A stretch of DNA of 64,000 nucleotides from CAWJLE01 sp963843645 (GTDB lineage: Bacteria > Chloroflexota > Anaerolineae > DAOTYC01). The notes under the pieces were generated by a model. The model made no database searches. It was not told the DNA's origin and worked only from the letters and a program-made list of their open reading frames with translations. The position numbers were made by a program, and so were the translations under genes. The stretch covers positions 868,001 through 932,000 of the forward strand of contig CAWJLE010000003.1 of the NCBI GenBank assembly GCA_963843645.1, written 5' to 3'. Numbering within the stretch: the stretch's first letter is position 1; the number at the start of each line of letters is the position of its first letter. Shown here piece after piece: positions 43,791 through 52,532 of this stretch.

Positions 43791-45294
43791 CGTGGTTTTC
43801 CTCCACCTGTCCTATGGCCGCACACCTGAGAATGTCTTCTTGCGTCGCGTCGCCCCGCTGGAACTCACCCGTGAATGTCCCCCGGCACATGACCAGAATG
43901 CGGTCCGCCATGGCCAGGACTTCCGGCAGTTCCGAGGAGATCATGATGATGCCCACGCCTTCGCGGACAAGCTGATTCATCAGTCGGTAGACCTCCACCT
44001 TTGCACCGACGTCGATGCCCCGTGTGGGCTCGTCGAACAGCACAATCTTCGAGTCGCTGCACAGCCATTTCGCCAGCGCGACCTTCTGCTGATTGCCGCC
44101 GCTCAGGTTCTCCACCTTCTGGCGAACTCCCGTGGCGCGGATATTCAATTCCCTGAGATACTTTTCTGCCCAACCCCGTTCTCGGCGGTGTTGCAGAAAA
44201 CCAAAACGGCACAACCGTTTCAAACTCGCCAGGCTGATATTGGCAGAAATGGGCAGCTCAGCCACCAGACCGTCGCGGCGGCTTTCGGTAAGCAGGCCGA
44301 GCCCCAGCTCGATGGCATCGCGTGGTGAACGGATCTTCACCGGCCGCCCGGCGACCCAGACCCGACCCGAGTTCATGGTGTCTATGCCGAAGAGGGCGCG
44401 AGCCAACTCAGTGCGCCCCGCTCCCATCAGCCCCGCGATGGCCAGAATCTCGCCCTCGTGCAGGGTCAGAGTAAGGTCATGCAACTTGCCAGCGCTTAGG
44501 CCCTCCACACGCAGCAGCTCCCGACCGCTTAGAACGTCATCCTTAGGGAACAGCTCCGTCAGCTCCCGCCCCACCATCATCTGGATCAGCGTCGCCTCAT
44601 CTGTCTGGCCTACCGCCACCGTGCCGATTCTCTTTCCATCGCGTAGGACCGTCACGCGCTGACCGATATGAGGGATTTCCCCGAGGCGATGAGACACGTA
44701 CACCATCCCGACTCCTCGCTGCTGCAGACGGCGGATGATGTCGAAGAGGCGCTCGCGCTCTTCTTCCGACAGCGCGGAGGTCGGCTCGTCCAGGAGCAAG
44801 ATCTCCGCCGCACCCGCGAGCGCCTTGGCGATTTCGGTCAGCTGTCGCTCAGCCATGCCCAGGCTGCTAACCAGTCGCCGTGTATTTATGTCCACTCCGA
44901 GGCCGTCGAGCAACTCGCGCGCCTCTGCATGGACGCGTGGCCAGTCGACCATTCCCCCAGCACGCCGCGGTAGCCGCCCCAGGAAGATGTTCTCCGCAAC
45001 GCTCAGGCTGGGCACGAGGCTCAACTCCTGATAAACCATACCGATCCCCAAAGCGCGCGCGTGCTGTGGGCTGGGGATCTCGACTTCTCGACCGTCGATG
45101 ACGATCCTGCCCCGATCCTTGAACAGAGAGCCGCTGAGAATTTTCATCAGGGTCGACTTGCCCGCGCCATTTTCGCCGAGGAGGACGTGCACTTCCCCTT
45201 TCTTGAGATCGAAATCCACTTGATCCAGGGCGTGCACTCCAGGGAAGCTCTTATCAAGCGCTTCGACACGCAGCAGTTCCTCTGAGTTCGCCAT
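43768..45294 (-). CDS. Sugar ABC transporter ATP-binding protein with two nucleotide-binding domains (RbsA-like)
   Basis: 508 residues. First domain: Walker A GENGAGKST, signature-like SLGMAERQLTEIAKAL, Walker B ILLLDEPTSALS. Second domain: degenerate Walker A GLMGAGRTE, signature LSGGNQQKVALAKWL, Walker B IVLFDEPTRGID. The degenerate second site is normal for RbsA, MglA and AraG proteins. It energizes import of the sugar bound by the adjacent binding protein. A hairpin at 45350-45383 separates it from the upstream binding-protein gene. Confidence 0.93.
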   Translation of the reverse strand: MANSEELLRVEALDKSFPGVHALDQVDFDLKKGEVHVLLGENGAGKSTLMKILSGSLFKDRGRIVIDGREVEIPSPQHARALGIGMVYQELSLVPSLSVAENIFLGRLPRRAGGMVDWPRVHAEARELLDGLGVDINTRRLVSSLGMAERQLTEIAKALAGAAEILLLDEPTSALSEEERERLFDIIRRLQQRGVGMVYVSHRLGEIPHIGQRVTVLRDGKRIGTVAVGQTDEATLIQMMVGRELTELFPKDDVLSGRELLRVEGLSAGKLHDLTLTLHEGEILAIAGLMGAGRTELARALFGIDTMNSGRVWVAGRPVKIRSPRDAIELGLGLLTESRRDGLVAELPISANISLASLKRLCRFGFLQHRRERGWAEKYLRELNIRATGVRQKVENLSGGNQQKVALAKWLCSDSKIVLFDEPTRGIDVGAKVEVYRLMNQLVREGVGIIMISSELPEVLAMADRILVMCRGTFTGEFQRGDATQEDILRCAAIGQVEENHDGSQPGH

Positions 45295-45349
45295 GTCCCC
45301 TTACCCTTTTGGTCCGATCAGACTCCTGCAAGCCACGGGAGTTGTCGAC

Positions 45350-45383
45350 GGGAGGATTGTCGGTTTGCACCGGCAATCCTCCC
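45350..45383 (-). terminator. Intra-operon hairpin after the binding-protein gene
   Basis: GGGAGGATTG (45350-45359) pairs with CAATCCTCCC (45374-45383), with CGG/CCG pairs inside the loop. A stem at this place commonly stabilizes or partly terminates the message, so that the binding protein is made in excess over the membrane parts. No T tract. Confidence 0.5.
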
Positions 45384-45392
45384 TGAAGCGGT

Positions 45393-46613
45393 CTACTCCG
45401 TGAGCGTTGTCGGGTCAGTCACCCACGGCGAACCGCCGGCCTGAATCGACGTCCAATCGATGACGTCCATGAGCCGCTCAGGGTAGAAGGTGTCGGCATT
45501 GCCCTGATACATTGTGCGCGGTCGGGTGTCGAAGGTAACCGGCACTTGGCCGCCGCAGGCCAGAGTGGCAGCAAACTCCACGCCGTAGTGACCCCACTCC
45601 GGGAAGCCATGGTCTGTCTCAGCAATCAGTTTGCCTTCACGCATGCGGTCGGCCGATTCCGGAGTGACGTCGTTGGTGAAGATCGCCACAGTGCCATCAC
45701 CCGGCTCGTTCTTGCCGGCAATGGCCAGGCGCCCATCCTTTTCCGCAGCAAGCATTGCCCCGAGACCCATTTCGTTGGAGGCGGCCCAGATGCCATCCAA
45801 TGAGCCTTTCGGGTTGGCGGTCAGGAAATCCTCCGCGGCTTTGATACCCTTCTCCCGATTCCAGTCCGCCGGTTGCGTGCCCACGATCTTGATCCCGGGG
45901 AAGGGGTCGACCACTTCGTGGAAGCCTTTCAGGCGAGCATTGGAGTGGAAGCTGCCCGCGATGCCCTCTATAATCGCGATGTTCGCCTTGATGGGTGCCG
46001 TCGTGGGGTCGACATCCTTATAGACGCTCTGCCACCACTTCAAGTCCATCTTCGTGTCGAGCGTGACGTCGACCTTGGTCCCGGCGCCCAGCACCCCCGG
46101 GCCGCCAAAATAGTCGAGCAGAGCGTAGGCCGAAATGCGTCCGCCGTCGGTGTTGTCGAAGCCGATGTACGACGCCACGTTGAGACCTTCGATCGGCTCA
46201 AGTTGGTTGACGATGATCACCGGAATGCCGGCCTCGTTGGCCTTCTTGATGGGCGGGATGACTACGTTCACATCAATCGGTGAGAGGGCGATGACGTCCA
46301 CATTGCGTTGAATGTAGTCCTCCAGAATCGCCACTTGATCGGCGAAGGCGGTGTGGCTGGCCGGTGACTGCGTGATGACGTCTACGGGGATACCGTTGGT
46401 CGTAGCTTCTTTGGCCGTCGACTCAAAGAAGTTTGTGGCCGTCTTGAACACCCCGGTGATGTCGGGCGGGGCCCAACCGACGGTCATTTTCTCCGGGCAT
46501 TTGCCTCCCCCTTGGGCAGGCATTGCCGCAGAAGCCGAACCCACCAATACGGTGCTTACCATCAGAACGAAGATCGTGACGACCGGCACAGTTGTTCTCA
46601 ATTTGCGCAGCAT
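45393..46613 (-). CDS. Sugar ABC transporter substrate-binding protein
   Basis: 406 residues after AAGGAGGGGGG; signal peptide MLRKLRTTVPVVTIFVLMVS to about ASA. Type I binding fold: KMTVGWAPPDITGVF, STAKEATTNGIPVDVITQ, NVDVIALSPIDVNVV, EAGIPVIIVNQ, ASYIGFDNTDGGRISAYAL, SLDGIWAASNEMGLGAM and ATLACGGQVP. It is longer than RbsB and closer to the binding proteins for disaccharides, inositols or rare sugars. Third gene of the transketolase-importer operon. Confidence 0.9.
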   Translation of the reverse strand: MLRKLRTTVPVVTIFVLMVSTVLVGSASAAMPAQGGGKCPEKMTVGWAPPDITGVFKTATNFFESTAKEATTNGIPVDVITQSPASHTAFADQVAILEDYIQRNVDVIALSPIDVNVVIPPIKKANEAGIPVIIVNQLEPIEGLNVASYIGFDNTDGGRISAYALLDYFGGPGVLGAGTKVDVTLDTKMDLKWWQSVYKDVDPTTAPIKANIAIIEGIAGSFHSNARLKGFHEVVDPFPGIKIVGTQPADWNREKGIKAAEDFLTANPKGSLDGIWAASNEMGLGAMLAAEKDGRLAIAGKNEPGDGTVAIFTNDVTPESADRMREGKLIAETDHGFPEWGHYGVEFAATLACGGQVPVTFDTRPRTMYQGNADTFYPERLMDVIDWTSIQAGGSPWVTDPTTLTE

Positions 46614-46713
46614 GTCCCCCCTCCTTGGGTCGAATCTGAATCAGCACGTCGTCGTACAGCTGCGACCTGGAACGCTCTTCAGCCATCACCTCCTTTGCCC
46701 GGTGCAACCACGT

Positions 46714-47673
46714 TCACCCCTTTCTCCCCAGGACCTCTTTCGCCGCAGCCACGATACTGGGCGTGTCCATCTCGTACATTTGCAGCAGATAGGGGAAGTT
46801 GCCCGCGTTCCCAAACTTGTTGCGTACTCCCACGCGTCGGAGTGGCGTCGGGTGGTTTTCAGCCAGGAGCTCAGCGACTGCCCCGCCGAGCCCGCCGGTG
46901 ACACTGTGATTCTCAACGGTGACGATGGCCCCTGTTTCACGCGCGCAGCGAAGCACCATTTCCTCATCCAGCGGCTTGATCGTTCGTGGGTTGACCATGC
47001 GCGCCGAAATACCCTCGGCAGCGAGGTCGTCCGCGGCCTGCAGGCCAAACTGGGCCATGATGCCGCTGGCGATGATCGTGACGTCGCTGCCGGGCCGGAG
47101 CATGACAGCCTGGCCGATGCGGAAAGGCGGCTCGCCCTCGTTCAGGATGATCGGCAGCTCGTTTCGAACGTTGCGCAGGTACACCGGCCCCTCGTACTCC
47201 GCGGCAGCGCGCACTGCCTGGGCCAGCTCCGTGCAGTCCGCGGGTTCCAGGATGACGAGGTTGGGGAAGCCACGCAGCATGGCGATGTCGTCCAGTGCCT
47301 GGTGCGTCACGCCGTTGGTGGCGGTCGTGAAACCGGATTCCATGCCATTGAGCTTGACGTTCTTTCGGTTGAAGCAGGCCGCCATCCAGACCTGGTCCAC
47401 GGAGCGGCGACACAGAAGCACGGCGAACGTATTGAAGAAGGGAATCAGGCCCATGTCCGCCAGACCGGCGGCGACGCCCACCGCATTCTGCTCGGCCACA
47501 CCGATGTTGAACGCACGCTCGGGGTATCGCTCGAACACGCATTCGGTGCCGGCCGCCCGCATGAGGTCGGCCTCGACCACGACGACCGGTCGGCCTTCCT
47601 CCATCATGGAGACCAACGTGTTGCCGTACACAGTTCGGTTGTTGCCCATCGTCAGGTTCGTTTTCGCCGTCAT
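46714..47673 (-). CDS. Transketolase, C-terminal subunit (pyrimidine and C-terminal domains)
   Basis: The start is ATG at 47673, overlapping the stop of the N-terminal subunit by four bases (ATGA). 319 residues. Pyrimidine-binding domain: VVVVEADLMRAAGTE, FNIGVAEQNAVGVAAGLA with the Glu that activates thiamine diphosphate, and GFTTATNGVTHQALDDIAM with a conserved His. The C-terminal domain starts near GSDVTIIASGIMAQFGL. Works only together with the N-terminal subunit as a split transketolase. Confidence 0.9.
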   Translation of the reverse strand: MTAKTNLTMGNNRTVYGNTLVSMMEEGRPVVVVEADLMRAAGTECVFERYPERAFNIGVAEQNAVGVAAGLADMGLIPFFNTFAVLLCRRSVDQVWMAACFNRKNVKLNGMESGFTTATNGVTHQALDDIAMLRGFPNLVILEPADCTELAQAVRAAAEYEGPVYLRNVRNELPIILNEGEPPFRIGQAVMLRPGSDVTIIASGIMAQFGLQAADDLAAEGISARMVNPRTIKPLDEEMVLRCARETGAIVTVENHSVTGGLGGAVAELLAENHPTPLRRVGVRNKFGNAGNFPYLLQMYEMDTPSIVAAAKEVLGRKG

Positions 47674-48506
47674 TGAACCTCTCCCAGTTCGGCGAGGGCG
47701 ATGCGGCATTGCTCCTCGGTAATGGTGTGGTGATGCCACTCGGTCTTGCCCTCGGCGAAGGACACGCCCTTCCCCTTGACGGTGTGAGCGATGATGAGGG
47801 TCGGCTGCCCCTTTCGGGACAGGGCCAGGTCGTAGGCTCTCAGCAGTTGGCCGATATCGTGACCGTCCACCTCCAACACGTTCCAGCCGAAGGCCCGCCA
47901 CTTTTCCGCCAGCGGCTCGATGCTCATGATGTCTCCGATGGCGCCATCCACCTGGAACCCATTCTTGTCGATGATGGCCGTGAGGTTATCCAGCCGATAG
48001 TGGGCCGCACACATGGCCGCTTCCCACACCTGCCCGGATTGCTGTTCTCCGTCGCCCATGATCACATACGTATGGGCTGGGTTCCCGGTCAGCCGCGCAC
48101 CAAGCGCCATGCCGATGCCGATCGACAGTCCCTGTCCCAGCATGCCGGCGCTGACGTCGCAGGCGACCAACTTGTTGTGGTCCACGTGCTCCGACAGGCG
48201 AGTGCCTGGTGCGTCCAGGGTGCACAGCTCGTCGAGAGGCAGATAGCCCCGCAGCGCCAGGACCGGGTACATTCCGGGTCCTGCATGGCCTTTTGACAGC
48301 AGGCAGCGATCACGCTCCGGCCAGCAGGGGTCCTCAGGCTTGATGCGCATCTGGCGAAAATACAGGGTGGTCAGGATCTCGGTGCACGACAGCGCGCCGC
48401 CCACGTGCGCGGCGATCCCGACGTCCGCGACCATTCTCACGGTCCATTTTCGTGCTTCCACGCAAATCCGCTCCATTTCGGCAACTTGCTCCGCTGTGAT
48501 CGACAT
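47670..48506 (-). CDS. Transketolase, N-terminal subunit (thiamine diphosphate-binding)
   Basis: 278 residues after AAAGGAGGTG. Thiamine diphosphate motif YVIMGDGEQQSGQVWEAAM with downstream Asn (IIDKNGFQVDG), early His residues in HVGGALSCTEIL and SKGHAGPGMYPVLAL, and a late THTVKGKGVSF-like HTVKGKGVSFAEG. With the C-terminal subunit it moves two-carbon units between sugar phosphates. Split transketolases encoded with sugar importers belong to dedicated catabolic routes (for example branched or unusual pentoses) rather than the housekeeping pentose phosphate pathway. First gene of the operon. Confidence 0.9.
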   Translation of the reverse strand: MSITAEQVAEMERICVEARKWTVRMVADVGIAAHVGGALSCTEILTTLYFRQMRIKPEDPCWPERDRCLLSKGHAGPGMYPVLALRGYLPLDELCTLDAPGTRLSEHVDHNKLVACDVSAGMLGQGLSIGIGMALGARLTGNPAHTYVIMGDGEQQSGQVWEAAMCAAHYRLDNLTAIIDKNGFQVDGAIGDIMSIEPLAEKWRAFGWNVLEVDGHDIGQLLRAYDLALSRKGQPTLIIAHTVKGKGVSFAEGKTEWHHHTITEEQCRIALAELGEVQ

Positions 48507-48683
48507 GGCACCTCCTTTGGTGACGCATCATTGGTATTCGTTGCGCTCTCAAACCGGGAGTTGGGCGAAACATTGCGACTCAAATGCGACACGCACAGAC
48601 GTCGGCTGTGTTGCTCCAAACGTACAACACGACCAGGACGCACTCGGCTGGCTCTGTGACTCCGCGCATATCTTTATGATCCT

Positions 48684-48729
48684 GATATTCGATATTCACC
48701 ATCGTAGCATAATCAGGAGTGGATGTCAA
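48684..48729 (-). promoter_or_regulatory. Promoter of the transketolase-importer operon with a direct repeat at the start site
   Basis: On the minus strand TTGACA (complement of 48724-48729), 17-bp spacer, TACGAT (complement of 48701-48706). A tandem GAATATC pair (complement of 48684-48697) lies at the expected transcription start, a typical repressor position. The AAGCGCTT operator of the other regulon is absent, so a different regulator is expected. Confidence 0.65.
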
Positions 48730-48867
48730 GACCTTTCTGGCCGAGTCGACAAAACCGCCTAACGGTTATACACTTACGGCCTGAACTGAGGGAGCAAGGA
48801 GAGGGACACTCTCTGGAGGAGGGAACGCTGAGAATCACCGCCGCTACCATTGCCGGCAGGAAATCGT

Positions 48868-49458
48868 ATGCCAACAGAGCGCGCTGAGGGGCGCATCGTC
48901 TCGTGGCCCCTGCTTGCCGTCGCGGCCGCTGGGGTCGGCTATTCGCTGTGGTGCGTCTTGGCGGGCACGCGCTATTCCGCGGCACTCGGTTGGGTCGACG
49001 TTAGCACGATCCTGTTCATCAGTCTTCTAATAGGGCGTGGAGCGTACGTTCTCAGGACGGAGCCACCGCTGAAAGTCTTCTCTTTGTCCCTTCTGAACGC
49101 GTTTTCATTCATCTATTGCTTCGAGAGTATTTATAAGCTCCTGTTTTTCGGCTGGCTCTACGAACCAACCGAGCTCAGGGAACTGCTCCTGCAGGTGGCA
49201 GCGACCCTGACGATTGCACTGGGATTCCACTATCGAGATTTCGTTTTCAACCCGCGCACCGCGACCTTCGCGAGCCTCTTTGTGGTCACGATGGCGATTT
49301 GGGTAGCGTTGGGATATCCGCAGCTGTACATGGGCAACGTCCATCCCGCGTTGATCGACGTCGCCGTCGGTCGAAATGCCGTCTACGCCATCAACCGGTT
49401 GGCCAAAGGGTTCCTGTTCCTGGGCTACTTTTTCCTGTATGCGCACCCCCTTCGATAG
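48868..49458 (+). CDS. Small integral membrane protein of unknown function
   Basis: ATG at 48868 after GGCAGGAAA (a TTG at 48850 is an alternative). 196 residues with five to six hydrophobic helices (for example WPLLAVAAAGVGYSLWCVL, VDVSTILFISLLIGRGAYVL, FVVTMAIWVALGYPQLYM, GFLFLGYFFLYAH). No family recognised. It stands alone between the transketolase promoter and the next membrane protein gene. Confidence 0.6.
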   Translation: MPTERAEGRIVSWPLLAVAAAGVGYSLWCVLAGTRYSAALGWVDVSTILFISLLIGRGAYVLRTEPPLKVFSLSLLNAFSFIYCFESIYKLLFFGWLYEPTELRELLLQVAATLTIALGFHYRDFVFNPRTATFASLFVVTMAIWVALGYPQLYMGNVHPALIDVAVGRNAVYAINRLAKGFLFLGYFFLYAHPLR

Positions 49459-49553
49459 ACATACCGGCAGGTTTGTAGTAGACTGATACACGATTTGTGC
49501 AAGGTCGGTCTTGATCAATGTTCGTGTTTTCCCGATGAGTCCGGAGGTGAGAC

Positions 49554-50726
49554 ATGGGTGGAATCGGATCCGACGTCACGGTGAGACTGCTGGCTGTGAT
49601 CGGCGTGCTGATCGTTTGTCTGGGTGTTTTTGGAGGCGTGGCGCTGGCGGCAGTCGGCGCCAGGGGGCGCCACGGGTTCCTGTGGAAGCTGACACAGGCC
49701 ATCGGTTGGATCGGCGTTGGCTTCACCATCGCGATCCTGGTGGTGGTAGCCCTCGGCCACACTTCGACGGCCCCGCTGAATGCGGGCGCCAACGCCAACT
49801 GGCTGAATCGTTTGCGCAGCACGCTCCACATGTCCCCGATCGCAGCGCCGACGGTCGCGGCAACCGCCACACTGACGACGATGCCGAGCCTCGAGTTAAC
49901 CCCAGTCGCAACGGACACGCCCGAGCAGGTACCGATGGAGTCGGCCACACCAGAGGCAACGGCGACATTCGAGAGCTTGGAGACTCCGACCGAAACAGGC
50001 GTGCCGTCGACGGCGACGTCGATGGCCACACTTGAAGCCTCGCCGACTTCGAGGGTCAGTTCGGGCGCACTGGGCCCCGGAATGACTCCCTCCGGCCCCA
50101 TTGAGACGGCGACACCCTTTCTTCTGGGAGGGGCGTCCAACATGACGGTCAGCTCGAGTCCGACGGTCGTGCCGAACACTGAAACGCCAACAGCAACCGT
50201 CGCGCCCACCGACACGCCCGTTCCCACGGCGACGTCCACCTCGACAGCGACCGCAACGGCCACATCAGCGCCGACGTCTACCCTGAGTCCGACGCAGACT
50301 ATCGCGCCGACAGCGACTCGAACTCGGGCGCCTGCGCCCACTCCGACCGCTACTGCAACTCCCGTCCCACAGTCGGCCCCGGTCTTGCTGGGACCACCAG
50401 CGGGCACGGAGGTAGTCGGCTCCGGTTCGGTGACATTCTCGTGGACCTGGGATGGACAGTTGGGCGACAACCAGGGTTTTGAGGTTCGCCTCTGGCACGC
50501 GGGCGATCTTACCCATTACGGTGCGGCCGACGCACGCGAAATGGCCAAGAGCGTGCAGGCTCAACCCGACGGCCGCTACAGCGTCACGTTGCGCCTCGAT
50601 ACGGCCCACAGTGTCACACTGTACGGCTCCGGGGAGTACTCCTGGTCGGTCGCCGTCGTCCGGCTCGATCCGTACGTAGACCTCGGCCTGGAGAGCGCCC
50701 CTTCGACCTTGCGGTACACCCGATGA
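49554..50726 (+). CDS. Membrane-anchored protein with long Thr/Pro-rich linker and C-terminal Ig-like domain
   Basis: 390 residues after CCGGAGGTGAGAC. Two membrane helices lie at the N-terminus (about 10-70). Residues 95-280 are a low-complexity stalk of TPTATAT and SPT repeats. Residues 285-390 form a beta domain starting APVLLGPPAGTEV, with FSWTWDG and WSVAVVRLDP, like fibronectin type III or Big-type domains. It is probably an extracellular stalked protein. The stalk is likely O-glycosylated or simply disordered. A bidirectional terminator follows. Confidence 0.7.
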   Translation: MGGIGSDVTVRLLAVIGVLIVCLGVFGGVALAAVGARGRHGFLWKLTQAIGWIGVGFTIAILVVVALGHTSTAPLNAGANANWLNRLRSTLHMSPIAAPTVAATATLTTMPSLELTPVATDTPEQVPMESATPEATATFESLETPTETGVPSTATSMATLEASPTSRVSSGALGPGMTPSGPIETATPFLLGGASNMTVSSSPTVVPNTETPTATVAPTDTPVPTATSTSTATATATSAPTSTLSPTQTIAPTATRTRAPAPTPTATATPVPQSAPVLLGPPAGTEVVGSGSVTFSWTWDGQLGDNQGFEVRLWHAGDLTHYGAADAREMAKSVQAQPDGRYSVTLRLDTAHSVTLYGSGEYSWSVAVVRLDPYVDLGLESAPSTLRYTR

Positions 50727-50764
50727 CACGGACCGTTCTGCGCTCGCCTGATCGCACCCGATGA

Positions 50765-50809
50765 AGAGACGCGGACCGCGCTCCCGATGGGAGTGGGGTC
50801 CGCGTCTCT
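50765..50809. terminator. Bidirectional terminator
   Basis: AGAGACGCGGACC (50765-50777) pairs perfectly with GGTCCGCGTCTCT (50797-50809), enclosing a CTCCC/GGGAG hairpin, between converging genes. Confidence 0.7.
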
Positions 50810-50946
50810 GTGCCTTCGCTCGAGGTCGGGCTCGACCACAGCACCTGAGCGATGTTTTTCTCCTTCAGATTGTTCCACTCTCGTCTAAGGCAACGAGGGG
50901 CAGTTCGCGTGGGATCGACGCACGGCTCACCGCGTCTGTTCGCCGT

Positions 50947-51522
50947 CTACAGGTTCTGCGCAACGAAGTCCCAGTTGACCAGGTTCCACCAGTTTTCGAT
51001 GTACTTGGCGCGCGCATTGCGGTAGTCGATGTAATACGCGTGCTCCCACACATCGATCGTCAGAATAACCTGTTTGCCTTCTTTCAACGGATTCACAGCG
51101 TTGCTCGTGCTTTCGACCCTCAGGCTGCCATCGGGATTGCGAACCAACCAACCCCAGCCCGAGCCGAACGCAGCCGCCGCGGTGCTGGAGAACGTGTCCC
51201 TGAACTGCGCGAAACTCCCGAACGACTTGTTCAGCGCGTCCGCCAACGCCCCGCCCGGCTCGCCACCGGCATTCGGGGCCATGCAGTTCCAGTAGAACGT
51301 ATGGTTCCACACCTGTGCCGCATTATTGAACACGGCGCCGGACCCCTCGCGAATGATGTGCTCCAGGGACATGTCCTCGAACTCCGTGCCCGGAATCAGC
51401 TTGTTCAGGTTGTTTACGTACGCCTGGTGATGTCTTCCGTAATGGAATTCGATCGTTTCGGCAGAGATGAACGGCTCCAAGGCGGTCTGTGACCACGGCA
51501 ACGACGGAAGTATGTGCTCCAC
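50947..51522 (-). CDS. sodB: Superoxide dismutase, Fe/Mn type
   Basis: The start is GTG at 51522, after AAGGAG; longer frames upstream lack homology. 191 residues: N-terminal LPSLPWSQTALEPFIS, first metal His in EFHYGRHHQAYVNNL, second His in VWNHTFYWNCM, C-terminal metal ligands in DVWEHAYYIDYRN, and the GSGWGWLV segment. Cytoplasmic enzyme that dismutates superoxide to hydrogen peroxide and oxygen; metal choice cannot be fixed from sequence. It is divergent from the AhpD-like gene and shares a 360-bp control region, tying superoxide removal to the neighbouring peroxidase-like gene. Confidence 0.93.
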   Translation of the reverse strand: MEHILPSLPWSQTALEPFISAETIEFHYGRHHQAYVNNLNKLIPGTEFEDMSLEHIIREGSGAVFNNAAQVWNHTFYWNCMAPNAGGEPGGALADALNKSFGSFAQFRDTFSSTAAAAFGSGWGWLVRNPDGSLRVESTSNAVNPLKEGKQVILTIDVWEHAYYIDYRNARAKYIENWWNLVNWDFVAQNL

Positions 51523-51716
51523 CCTGACGCTCCTTGTGGGAATGGTCTGAGGCCGACGTGCCAAGATACATGTGCACTCCGGCACGTTGGACGGCTGAAG
51601 ATATCGACGGGGAAGGCAGCGCCGCTGCCGACGAACGTCTCGATTATCGGACAAACGCCGACCCTTGGCCGCCGGCGGCCAGAAGATCGAAGGAGAACCC
51701 TCTCTAAACTGCTTCG

Positions 51717-51745
51717 ACTATACCACAACTCAGGACAGTGCGCAA
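51717..51745 (-). promoter_or_regulatory. Promoter of the superoxide dismutase gene
   Basis: On the minus strand TTGCGC (complement of 51740-51745), 17-bp spacer, TATAGT (complement of 51717-51722), about 195 bases before the GTG start. Confidence 0.55.
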
Positions 51746-51800
51746 AGAATTCCTCACGATCGTGCACTCTTCCCAATTCGAATGCGATTTTTCTGTTCAA

Positions 51801-51828
51801 TTGACTTTGTTGCGCATTATGGTATGAT
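51801..51828 (+). promoter_or_regulatory. Promoter of the AhpD-like/radical SAM operon
   Basis: TTGACT (51801-51806), 16-bp spacer, TATGAT (51823-51828), about 47 bases before the start codon at 51882. Confidence 0.7.
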
Positions 51829-51881
51829 TCCTGCAGTGTCGGTTCGACCGGTATCCTCAACCCCTGAACAAGGAGAGTCCG

Positions 51882-52466
51882 ATGGCGTTCATTCGCACCA
51901 TTCCTCCAGAAGAGGCCTCCGGCAAGCTACAGGAGATCTACGAGGACTACCAGAACAGGGAGGGTTACGTTCCCAACTACGCCCAGGCGTTCAGCTTGCG
52001 GCCTGAGGTCTACGCTGCCTACCGTGCCCTGAGCTCCGCCATTCGCGCCAGAATGCCGCTGCGCCGCTTCGAGTTGGCCACCATCGCCTCGGCCAGAGCC
52101 TTGCACTGTACCTACTGAATGTTCGCTCACGGAGCGGTGCTCCGTCAGAACTTCTTCAGTGACGACGAAATCAAAGCCATTGTCCTGGACTTTCGCGCCG
52201 CCGGCCTGAAGCCGGTCGAGGTAGCCGTCATGGATTTGGCCGAAAAGGTAACCCTCGAGGCCACCCGCGTCACCCAGGCGGATATCGACGGCCTGAAAGT
52301 GCATGGTTTGTCAGAACAAGAAGTGCTGGACGTCATCCTGGCAGCATCGCTGCGCTGCTTCTTTAGCAAGGCGCTGGACGCACTCGGCGCCGAACCGGAC
52401 GAGGTCTACCGAGACCTTGGACCCGACCTGGTCCAGACGCTGGCGGTCGGCCGCCCATTTGAGTAA
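51882..52466 (+). CDS. AhpD-like/carboxymuconolactone decarboxylase family protein with in-frame TGA, candidate selenoprotein
   Basis: Read through one TGA (52116-52118), the frame gives 194 residues, the normal length for peroxidase-related AhpD-like proteins; AAGGAGAG precedes the ATG. The core reads FELATIASARALHCTY, then TGA, then MFAHGAVLR, so the motif is Cys-Thr-Tyr-TGA-x3-His. Glu64, Cys76, codon 79 and His83 match the spacing of the AhpD proton relay (Glu118, Cys130, Cys133, His137 in the M. tuberculosis protein), with the TGA at the catalytic cysteine. A hairpin with loop GGT follows 10 bases after the TGA. Read-through as selenocysteine is therefore the best explanation; a TGC-to-TGA mutation or sequence error is the alternative. 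It probably reduces peroxides or a related disulfide. First gene of a rightward gene set. Confidence 0.82.
52126..52148 (+). promoter_or_regulatory. Candidate bacterial SECIS hairpin
   Basis: ACGGAGC (52129-52135) pairs perfectly with GCTCCGT (52139-52145), loop GGT (52136-52138); two further pairs (CT with AG) extend it beyond a C-C mismatch. The loop starts 17 bases after the TGA and begins with G. These properties fit the general bacterial SECIS description of a hairpin just downstream of the UGA with a small G-containing apical loop at about 16-37 bases. Confidence 0.65.
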
Positions 52467-52532
52467 GCCCGTTCACGGCAACACCCAAATGATTCCCACA
52501 GCCAGACAGAGGAGGCAGCCTTCGCCATCACG

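Noticed and set aside
45240..45260. Further LacI operator (TCAAGCGCTTCGA)
   Set aside because: It lies inside the RbsA-like coding sequence, is not a full palindrome and has no promoter beside it.
51523..51654. N-terminal extension of the superoxide dismutase
   Set aside because: The upstream in-frame residues have no homology, while a GTG with AAGGAG in front gives the normal N-terminus.
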